Shown: piece after piece, positions 1 to 6,057 of the stretch
Position numbering within the stretch: position 1 is the stretch's first letter
How the letters are laid out: each line of letters starts with the position of its first letter
DNA from: Chthoniobacter sp.
GTDB taxonomy: Bacteria; Verrucomicrobiota; Verrucomicrobiia; Chthoniobacterales; Chthoniobacteraceae
DNA: 7,230 nt
Reading direction: 5' to 3'
NCBI GenBank assembly: GCA_025352865.1
Contig: JANXSB010000169.1
Location: forward strand, 1 to 7,230
Position numbers and translations under genes: made by a program
Notes under the pieces: generated by a model
What the model saw: the letters and a program-made list of their open reading frames with translations, nothing else
What the model was told of the DNA's origin: nothing
Database searches by the model: none

Positions 1-681
1 CTCGCGCACGAGATTCACAATCCGCTTTCCGCCATCCGCATGCACGCGCAGCTCATCGACTCCGCCACGGACGGCGAGCAGGCCGCGGCGCTGCGCGACT
101 CGCTGCCCGTGCTCCTCGGCGAGACGGCGAAAATCGAGGGGCTGGTGAACCAGTGGATGTTCCTAGCGCGCCCCGCACCGCCGCAAACCGCACCCGCCGA
201 CCTCAGCGAAATCGTCGCCGGAGTCGTCCGCGCGCTCGGCCCGCAGGCCGCGCATGCGCGCGTGGAAATCGTGAACGATCTCCCGCCCGGCCTGCGCGCG
301 CAGGTCGATTCGCGCCGGCTTTCGCAGGCCATCGGCAACATCGCCATGAACGCCATCCAAGCCATGCCCGGCGGCGGCGCACTCACGATCACCGGCTGGC
401 GCGGCGACAGCGTGCGCCTTGTTTTCCGCGACACCGGCGCGGGCTTTTCGCCCAAAGCGCTCGCGCGGCACGCCGAGCTTTTCTATTCCGAAAAAGAAGG
501 CGGCATGGGCATCGGTCTGAGCGTCACTGCGGAGATCCTGAAAGCGCATCGCGGCGCACTGCTCGTCGGCAACGGGCCGGACGGCGGGGCGGTGGTCACG
601 GTGCAGTTGCCGCTTCTCGTGGAAGGCAGCGCCGCGCGAAAATCCGAAATCCGAAATCCGAAATCTGAAATCTCCGCATGA
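1..681 (+). CDS. Sensor histidine kinase, C-terminal part (5' end outside window)
   Basis: This is a membrane or cytosolic sensor kinase that autophosphorylates on histidine and passes the phosphate to the response regulator encoded next to it. The frame is open from the first base, and residue numbers here count from there. The H-box AHEIHNPLSAIR is at residues 2-13, with the phospho-accepting His at residue 3, so only the end of the dimerisation domain is present. The HATPase domain follows: N-box NIAMNAIQAMPGGG near 113-126, G1 box DTGAGF near 144-149, and G2 box GGMGIGL near 167-173. The ATP-binding core therefore looks intact. Any sensor, PAS, HAMP or transmembrane part lies to the left and cannot be judged. 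The order and spacing resemble NtrB/ZraS-type kinases, which fits its NtrC-type partner. The last dozen or so residues (KSEIRNPKSEIS) are encoded by a heptamer repeat and are probably not part of the fold. The stop overlaps the regulator start. The signal sensed is unknown. Confidence 0.93.
   Translation, partial: LAHEIHNPLSAIRMHAQLIDSATDGEQAAALRDSLPVLLGETAKIEGLVNQWMFLARPAPPQTAPADLSEIVAGVVRALGPQAAHARVEIVNDLPPGLRAQVDSRRLSQAIGNIAMNAIQAMPGGGALTITGWRGDSVRLVFRDTGAGFSPKALARHAELFYSEKEGGMGIGLSVTAEILKAHRGALLVGNGPDGGAVVTVQLPLLVEGSAARKSEIRNPKSEISA
640..673 (+). repeat. Tandem heptamer array (AAATCCG)
   Basis: Four full heptamers plus six bases run head to tail: AAATCCG three times (640-660), then AAATCTG (661-667) and AAATCT (668-673). 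The array is AT-rich in a very GC-rich setting. It lies inside the last codons of the kinase gene and ends five bases before the ATG of the response regulator. Because 7 is not a multiple of 3, the reading frame cycles through all three phases of the unit and gives KSEIRNPKSEIS with no stop. I recall similar AAATCCG/CGGATTT arrays between genes in Verrucomicrobiota and related genomes, but cannot check this here. It may be a dispersed repeat that landed at the gene junction and was absorbed into the reading frame. Confidence 0.85.
678..681 (+). promoter_or_regulatory. ATGA stop-start overlap (translational coupling)
   Basis: The TGA of the kinase (679-681) overlaps the ATG of the response regulator (678-680). 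The bases just upstream come from the heptamer array and contain no purine-rich Shine-Dalgarno sequence. The regulator is therefore probably translated by ribosomes that have just finished the kinase, which would keep the two proteins in proportion. The overlap is seen directly; the coupling is inferred. Confidence 0.6.
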
Positions 682-2054
682 AACCCCTCCTCATCATCGA
701 AGACGAACACGCCCTCGCCGCCGCGCTCGCCGCCGTGGCCCGACGGCTCGGGCGCGAGGCCGTGCTCTGCTCCTCCGGCCAGCGCGGGCTGGAGGAACTC
801 GCGCGCGGCGACTTCGCCCTCGCCGTCCTCGACATCGGCCTGCCCGACATGAGCGGCCTCAAAGTACTGGAGCACATGCGCTCCCGCACGCCCGACCTGC
901 CCGCGCTCATCATCACCGCCCACGCCAATCTCGACAACGCCGTCGCCGCCAAAAAACTCGGCGCGGCCGCCTATCTCGTGAAGCCGCTCGATTTGCACGA
1001 AGTGCAGGAGACGCTCCGCCAGCTCCTCCTCACCGCGCCGCCCGCGCCCGCACCGCCGCGCGATGCGCTCGCGCAGCTCGTCGGCTCCGCGCCCGCGATG
1101 CAGCGGACGTTTGTGGAAATCGCCCACGCCTGCGCCACGGACGCGCCCGTGCTCATCACCGGCCCGACCGGCACCGGCAAGACGCTGGCCGCCCGCGTCA
1201 TCCACGCGAACAGCGCGCGGCGAGATGCGCCGTTCGTCACCCTGCATTGCAGCGCGCTGCCGGAGACGCTGCTCGAGAGCGAGCTTTTCGGGCATGAGAA
1301 AAACTCCTTCACCGGCGCGGGCGCGGCGCGCGCCGGGCACATCGAGCGCGCGCAGGGCGGCACGCTTTTCCTCGATGAAATCGCCGACATCTCGCCCGCG
1401 ATTCAGGCGAAGCTGCTGCGCTTCGTCGAGGAGCACGCCTTCACCCGCATCGGCGGACGCGAGGACTTGCGCGTCGATCTCCGGCTCATCACCGCGACCA
1501 ACAAAAACCTCCGTGACGAAGTCCGCGCGGGCCGTTTCCGCGAAGACCTCTACTACCGCCTCCACGTCCTCGAAATCGCCCTGCCCTCGCTCCGCGAACG
1601 CGCCGCCGATGTGCCTGCGCTCGCCGCGTCCTTTCTCGCCACGCTCGCGCCCGACCGCCACGCGCAGCTTTCCCCCGCCGCCGCCGAACTGTTCCAGCAC
1701 CACGCCTGGCCCGGCAATGTGCGCGAGCTGCGCAACGTCCTCGAACACGCCATCGCTGTTTCAAATGGCGGCGTGATTTTGCCGCAGCACCTGCCCCGCG
1801 AATTCCGCGAAACCGCCGACGCCATGCCGACCGGCCAGCCGCTCGAAACCGCACTCGCCGACTGGCTTCAGCACAAGCTCCGCGCCGGCGCGAGCTACAA
1901 GGAAATGCACGACGAACTCGAATCCCTCGCGCTGCGCCACCTGCTCGCGCACTTCGGCGGCAAGCCCACCATTCTCGCCCGCGAAACGAAAATGAACCGC
2001 GTCACCCTCCGCCGCAAAACCCGCCTGCTCGGAGAAAATCCCGAGGGCGCGTGA
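678..2054 (+). CDS. Sigma-54-dependent response regulator (NtrC/AtoC/ZraR-like)
   Basis: A 458-residue cytosolic transcription activator with the full NtrC layout. The receiver domain (about 1-118) has the acidic pair E8/D9, phospho-acceptor D52 in VLDIGLPDMSG, T80 and K102 before a proline. The AAA+ domain (about 132-365) has Walker A GPTGTGKT at 162-169, the sigma-54 loop NSFTGA at 209-214, Walker B LFLDEI at 230-235, sensor I ATN at 273-275, the arginine-finger region RFREDLYYRL at 286-295, and sensor II WPGNVREL at 344-351. A Fis-type helix-turn-helix ends the protein (about 416-450), with recognition-helix residues around NRVTLRRK. It should be phosphorylated by the adjacent kinase, oligomerise and drive ATP-dependent opening of sigma-54 promoters. 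Two oddities: the loop is NSFTGA rather than GAFTGA, and Walker A is GPTGTGKT rather than the GESGTGKE usual in this family. The catalytic residues are present, so I expect it to be active. Target genes cannot be told from this window. Confidence 0.96.
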   Translation: MKPLLIIEDEHALAAALAAVARRLGREAVLCSSGQRGLEELARGDFALAVLDIGLPDMSGLKVLEHMRSRTPDLPALIITAHANLDNAVAAKKLGAAAYLVKPLDLHEVQETLRQLLLTAPPAPAPPRDALAQLVGSAPAMQRTFVEIAHACATDAPVLITGPTGTGKTLAARVIHANSARRDAPFVTLHCSALPETLLESELFGHEKNSFTGAGAARAGHIERAQGGTLFLDEIADISPAIQAKLLRFVEEHAFTRIGGREDLRVDLRLITATNKNLRDEVRAGRFREDLYYRLHVLEIALPSLRERAADVPALAASFLATLAPDRHAQLSPAAAELFQHHAWPGNVRELRNVLEHAIAVSNGGVILPQHLPREFRETADAMPTGQPLETALADWLQHKLRAGASYKEMHDELESLALRHLLAHFGGKPTILARETKMNRVTLRRKTRLLGENPEGA

Positions 2055-2064
2055 GCGAACGCGG

Positions 2065-4836
2065 CTACAGCCAGCGGCGGATGGAATCGGCGAAGCGATT
2101 GTAGAGGTAGCCGAGGAGCAGCAGCACCGCGCCGAGGACGAGGAAGCTGAGGATGCGGTAGAGCGTTTCGAGCTGCCAGACATCGACGATGAAAATGCGC
2201 CCGACGGCGAGCGCGAGAATCGCGAAACCACCTACGCGATAGATGCGTTCGCGCAGCGCGAGCCCGGCGACGAAGACGACCAGCGCGAGCAGCGCCCACG
2301 CGACGGTGAGCCCGCTCGCAAAATCGTGCGCGGTGGCAAAGCGCGTGACCCACAGCCACACACTCGCGAGCGCGGCGGCGGTGAGCGCGCCGCGGATTTT
2401 CAGCGGCAGCGCGGTCTCGCCGGCCAAGCGCGTCCCGAGGCGCACGCTGGCGGGAATGGCGAGGATCGCGAGGAGATCGGACCACGCGTCGCTTGCTCCA
2501 ATGGACATCCAGAATATTACGAGGCCGAGCCCGGCGAAGTCCGTACCCGTGATTGTGCGTTCACGATCATTGAGCAGCGAGCCGCCGAAAATCTGCACGG
2601 CCCCGAGCGCAGCAAAGAATACGGTCAGCCGCTCTTTTTCGACGAATGCAACTCCCCATCCGGCGAGCAGCCCCGCGGCAATGACGCGATAGACGAGCGC
2701 GAGATGCGCGAGGCTGGCTCCGGCGGGCAGCGCCGGAAAGCGCGCACCCGCGACGCGGGAGACGAGCAGCGCGGTCGCCGCGAGATTGGCGATGGGCGCA
2801 AGCGCGGCATGTGAGCCCGCGGTATGGAAACCGAGGCCGCCGAAAAAAGCGTAAACCGAGAGCAGCGTGAAAAGCTGCCCGAGCAGCGCCACGGCCCACG
2901 CGCGGGTGAACGCGCCGTAGAGCAGCGTGGCAAAGGCGGCGGCGGATGTGGCGATGAGCCAGGCGTCGCCGTCATAGTTTGCGTGGAGCCAGACGATGCC
3001 GGTGGCCGTGGCCGCGAGGGCGCAGCCGAGCTGGAGCGTGGCGGCGGCTTCAGCGCTGAGCGGAAGTGTGCGCTGCCGCTGCCACCAGTGCGTGAGCGCG
3101 AGGGCGATGGCGAGCAGCGGGAGCGGGCTCCACGCGGGCTCGGGCGCGAGGTCGAACTGGCGCACAACGAAGGTGCCGACGGCGGCGAAAAGGAACGCCT
3201 GACCGGGCAGCGCGACTTCCGGCAGACGCACCGCGCGCACTGACACGGCGCACGCGAGCGCGGCGATTCCGAGCGCGGTGGGCTGCCACATTTCCGGCGT
3301 GCTTTTCCAAAGGACCACGCCCGCGAGCAGGAGCCCGAGCACCGCAAAACCGAGCGCGCGTCCGCTGATTTTGAGCGCCGCGATTTCGCCGCGAAGTTGC
3401 TTCACCCACCACGCATCGCCGAGCAGCAGCAGCGCGACGGTGCCGCCGAGCGAAAGCGTGAGCGTGGGATTTTTTTCGATGGCATCGAGCGCGAGGACGA
3501 AGGCGGCGAGAGCGGTGAGGGCCGCGCCGATTTCGTAGAGCCAGCGGTGCCGCGCGCGGGAGAGCGTGAGGAGCACGGCGCTCTCGACGGCGAAGACGGT
3601 CGCGAGCTGCGGGCCGCTGAGTTTTGCGGCGCAGCCGAGGGCCACGAGCGCGAGACCCTGCGCGAGATACGCGCCGTCGAGCGCGGGTTCGTCGGGGCGG
3701 CGTCGCGCGGCGTAGGCGGCGAGTGCGAGGAGCACCGCGCCGTAGCCGAGCGCGAACATCCAGAACGCCTCGGGCCGGTGCGCGGAGAAATGCTGCGCGG
3801 CGTAGGCGAAGAGCGCGCCGTTGTTCGCGGTGAGAAAGGCGGTGCGGTGCGCTGGTGGGAGCGCGGCGCGATGGCTGAGGAAAACCGCCGCGGTGAAGAG
3901 CAGCCAGTAGCCCGCGAGAAACGCCAGCGCCATGCCGAACTCGCCGACGCCGCTTTCCCCCGTGGCCGCGAGCGCGTGGAAGCGCCAGAACCCGAAGCTG
4001 CCGTAGGTGGCCGCGAGACTGGCGAAGGAAATCGCCGTCCAGCGATGGCGCACGAGCAGCGCGACCGCGACGGCGGTGAGCAGCAGATTCGAGAAAAGGG
4101 AGAACGTGCCGATGGAATTGATCGCCGCCGTGTAGTAGCTGAGCAGCACGGCGGAGAGCGCGAGCGATTGCGAGCGGCGGCGCTCGGCGAACCAGAGGAA
4201 TGCGCCCGCGAGCAAGAGCAGGAGCGCGCCGCCGAGCAGCGGGCTTTCGATGACGCGCAGCGGCGCAACGAAGTGCGCGGCGTAGGCGGTGTAGTAGAAA
4301 GTGGCCGCGCCGCCCGCGAGGAGCACGCGCGCGTAATTGCGCATCGCCTCGCGCCCGCGCTCCAGCCACGCGCCCGCGCCGCCCAGCGCCGCGCCCGCCA
4401 GCGCGAGCAGGGAAATTTTTCCCCACGCGCCGAGATGCGGGACGATGTGGTGGTAGGCGTAGTTGCCGAGGAAGACGAAGCCCGTGAGCAGGATGACGAT
4501 GCCGATGCGCGCGAGCCAGTAGGTGCCAAGTTTCAGCTCGATGGACTCCGCGGGCGCGGGTGCGCGCGGCACGGGCGGCGGCGCGGGAAGCTCCACGCGC
4601 GCTTCCGCCGGGGCGGAAAAAACAGGGGCGGGCACAGGCGGCGGCGCGCGGTCGGGAACGCGCTCCGCGACCGGCGCGGGCGCGCTTTGCGGAACGGGCG
4701 GCGGTTCGGCGCGCGGTGGCGTGGAGACGCGCAGATCGAACGCGGCGAGGCGGCGGTCGAGCAGATCGAGCGTCCGGCGCAAGCGCGCCTGTTCCTCGCG
4801 CAGCGCGTCGATTTCCATGCGGTCGGAGGGGTTCAT
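2065..4836 (-). CDS. Large polytopic membrane protein, DUF2339 family
   Basis: A 923-residue integral membrane protein of the DUF2339 family, whose biochemical role I do not know. Residues about 7-36 form a charged, heptad-like helix (MEIDALREEQARLRRTLDLL), probably a short coiled coil. Residues about 39-98 are rich in Pro and Ala, a likely flexible linker. From about residue 100 the family hallmark starts (ELKLGTYWLARIGIVILLTG), with NYAYHH and NYARVLLAGG following. The rest is almost continuous hydrophobic helices, twenty or more by eye, to a typical family ending, LYRILSFLVLGAVLLLLGY, near 892-910 and a short basic tail. There is no cleavable signal peptide. The length is in the usual range for the family as I recall it. 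The start at 4836 is chosen as the most upstream ATG; a second ATG at 4818 (M7) is also possible, and neither has a clear ribosome-binding site. It is convergent with the regulator gene and divergent from aroB, so it is probably its own transcription unit. The family call is firm; no function is claimed. Confidence 0.9.
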   Translation of the reverse strand: MNPSDRMEIDALREEQARLRRTLDLLDRRLAAFDLRVSTPPRAEPPPVPQSAPAPVAERVPDRAPPPVPAPVFSAPAEARVELPAPPPVPRAPAPAESIELKLGTYWLARIGIVILLTGFVFLGNYAYHHIVPHLGAWGKISLLALAGAALGGAGAWLERGREAMRNYARVLLAGGAATFYYTAYAAHFVAPLRVIESPLLGGALLLLLAGAFLWFAERRRSQSLALSAVLLSYYTAAINSIGTFSLFSNLLLTAVAVALLVRHRWTAISFASLAATYGSFGFWRFHALAATGESGVGEFGMALAFLAGYWLLFTAAVFLSHRAALPPAHRTAFLTANNGALFAYAAQHFSAHRPEAFWMFALGYGAVLLALAAYAARRRPDEPALDGAYLAQGLALVALGCAAKLSGPQLATVFAVESAVLLTLSRARHRWLYEIGAALTALAAFVLALDAIEKNPTLTLSLGGTVALLLLGDAWWVKQLRGEIAALKISGRALGFAVLGLLLAGVVLWKSTPEMWQPTALGIAALACAVSVRAVRLPEVALPGQAFLFAAVGTFVVRQFDLAPEPAWSPLPLLAIALALTHWWQRQRTLPLSAEAAATLQLGCALAATATGIVWLHANYDGDAWLIATSAAAFATLLYGAFTRAWAVALLGQLFTLLSVYAFFGGLGFHTAGSHAALAPIANLAATALLVSRVAGARFPALPAGASLAHLALVYRVIAAGLLAGWGVAFVEKERLTVFFAALGAVQIFGGSLLNDRERTITGTDFAGLGLVIFWMSIGASDAWSDLLAILAIPASVRLGTRLAGETALPLKIRGALTAAALASVWLWVTRFATAHDFASGLTVAWALLALVVFVAGLALRERIYRVGGFAILALAVGRIFIVDVWQLETLYRILSFLVLGAVLLLLGYLYNRFADSIRRWL

Positions 4837-4925
4837 CCGCGGGACTGTGTCCGGTTTTCGCCTCCGCGCCCATCCGATAAAAGCTGGCGTCGGGCGCGGC
4901 GGTGCGGAAGGTTTGCGGCCCTCTC
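4837..4925. promoter_or_regulatory. Divergent spacer, DUF2339 gene / aroB
   Basis: This 89-bp region must carry the start signals for two genes read in opposite directions. It is GC-rich except for an AT island, CGATAAAAG, at 4875-4883. GATAAA (4876-4881) is a possible -10 element for aroB, but no good -35 hexamer sits 16-18 bp upstream (the sequence there is GGTTTT/GTTTTC). A purine run GGAAGG (4906-4911) lies 14 bases before the aroB ATG, somewhat far for a normal Shine-Dalgarno. No inverted repeat that looks like an operator was found. The location is strong evidence for promoters; the exact elements are weak guesses. Confidence 0.35.
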
Positions 4926-6038
4926 ATGCAAAGCTCACGCGTCGATGTCGATCTCGGTTCCCGCAGCTATCCGGTGCTCATCGGCACTGAGCTGCTGGGC
5001 GGGCTGGGCGCGATTTTGCGCGAGCAGGGATTGCGGCAGACGAATGCTTTCGTGGTGACGAATCCGCAGGTCGGCGCGCTCTATTTTTCCGCGCTGGAGA
5101 AGGCGCTCACGGCGGGCGGATTCACGCGCGTGGTGCGGCATGAAATCCCGGCGAGCGAGGAGGGGAAAAACTGGGAGGAGTTCTCCGGCGTGTGCGCGGC
5201 GCTGCTGGAAAACTTCCCCGACACCGGCGCGGTGCCGCTGGTCATCCTGCTCGGCGGCGGGGTCGTGGGCGATCTCGGCGGCTTTGCGGCGGGCGTGTTC
5301 CGGCGCGGGGTGCCGTTTGTGCAGTTGCCGACGACGCTGCTCGCGGCGGTGGATTCGAGCGTGGGCGGGAAGGTCGCGGTGAATTTCGGCGGCGTGAAAA
5401 ACATCATGGGTGTGTTCAACCAGCCGCGGCTCGTGGTCTGCGACCTCGCGCTGCTGCGCACGCTCGACGCGCGCGAGGTGCGGAGCGGTGCGAGCGAGAT
5501 CATCAAGTACGGCGCGGTCTGCTCAGGCGCGCTTTTCCAACAGCTCGAGGACGGCGGTTTGGAAAAACTCCTCGCGCTGGAGCCGGAGGTTTTGACCGAC
5601 ATCGTCGCGCGCTGCGTGCGGCTGAAGGCGGACGTGGTAGAGCAGGATGAACTCGACAAACTCGGCATCCGCAACGTGCTGAACTTCGGCCACACGATCG
5701 GCCATGCGCTCGAACTTTCCGCCGACTATGCGCTCACGCACGGGGAGGCGATTTCCGTCGGCATGGTCGCCGCGACGCGCATGGCCGTGCGGCTCGGCAC
5801 CGTCGGCGAGGATTTTCAAAAGCGGCTCACAGCGCTGCTCACACGCGCCGCGCTGCCGCTCAGCCACCGCGACGCGCCGGGCCTTTTCGACCGCGTCCTC
5901 CGCGCGCTGCAGCTCGACAAGAAATTCCGCGACGGGAAAAATCTTTTCGTGCTGCCGACTGGCATTGGCTCATGGGCGCCGCGTGAAAACGTGGACTGGG
6001 CGCTCGTGCATGACTGCGTGCGCGCCGTGCTCGTCTGA
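4926..6038 (+). CDS. aroB: 3-dehydroquinate synthase
   Basis: A cytosolic enzyme of the shikimate pathway that converts DAHP to 3-dehydroquinate, using NAD+ and a divalent metal, normally zinc. The 370-residue length is normal for AroB. The NAD-binding glycine motif GGGVVGDLGG is at 110-119, followed by the hallmark stretch PTTLLAAVDSSVGGK (135-149) and KNIMGVFNQP (158-167). The expected metal ligands are E191 (in EIIKYGAV), H256 (in NFGHTIGH) and H272 (in THGEA). Substrate-binding residues such as D143, K149, N159, K194, R249 and K332 are also in place, so it should be active. I prefer the ATG at 4926 because the family usually begins a few residues before the first beta-strand (here VDVDLGSRSYPVLIG). 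An in-frame GTG at 4902 would add eight residues of unlikely sequence. It is flanked by opposite-strand genes and appears monocistronic, with no other aromatic-pathway gene nearby. The only doubt is the exact start. Confidence 0.97.
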   Translation: MQSSRVDVDLGSRSYPVLIGTELLGGLGAILREQGLRQTNAFVVTNPQVGALYFSALEKALTAGGFTRVVRHEIPASEEGKNWEEFSGVCAALLENFPDTGAVPLVILLGGGVVGDLGGFAAGVFRRGVPFVQLPTTLLAAVDSSVGGKVAVNFGGVKNIMGVFNQPRLVVCDLALLRTLDAREVRSGASEIIKYGAVCSGALFQQLEDGGLEKLLALEPEVLTDIVARCVRLKADVVEQDELDKLGIRNVLNFGHTIGHALELSADYALTHGEAISVGMVAATRMAVRLGTVGEDFQKRLTALLTRAALPLSHRDAPGLFDRVLRALQLDKKFRDGKNLFVLPTGIGSWAPRENVDWALVHDCVRAVLV

Positions 6039-6057
6039 GAAAGTGTTTAGTTCGCTT

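Noticed and set aside
483..1748. Long open frame of 421 codons on the minus strand, opposite the kinase and regulator
   Set aside because: It lies wholly antisense to a clear two-component pair with conserved motifs. Its translation is rich in Gly/Arg/Ala/Glu with no recognisable domain, as expected from GC-rich codon bias.
4884..4905. Possible sigma-54 promoter (TGGCGT...) upstream of aroB, suggested by the nearby NtrC-type regulator
   Set aside because: The -24-like TGGC is present, but there is no TTGC at the correct spacing; the downstream bases are GC-only. The match is no better than chance in this GC-rich sequence.
3050..4927. Open frame of 625 codons on the minus strand, overlapping the DUF2339 gene in another frame
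   Set aside because: Its translation is dominated by Arg and Ala with no domain, while the DUF2339 frame has clear membrane helices and family motifs. It is a frame-shifted shadow.
3397..5058. Open frame of 553 codons on the plus strand, antisense to the DUF2339 gene and running into aroB
   Set aside because: Its translation is rich in Arg/Glu/Gly with no recognisable fold, and it overlaps two well-supported genes. It is a GC-bias artefact.
2065..6038. Idea that the two-component pair, the DUF2339 protein and aroB form one functional system
   Set aside because: The genes alternate in strand, share no operon, and belong to unrelated families. Proximity alone does not support a joint role.
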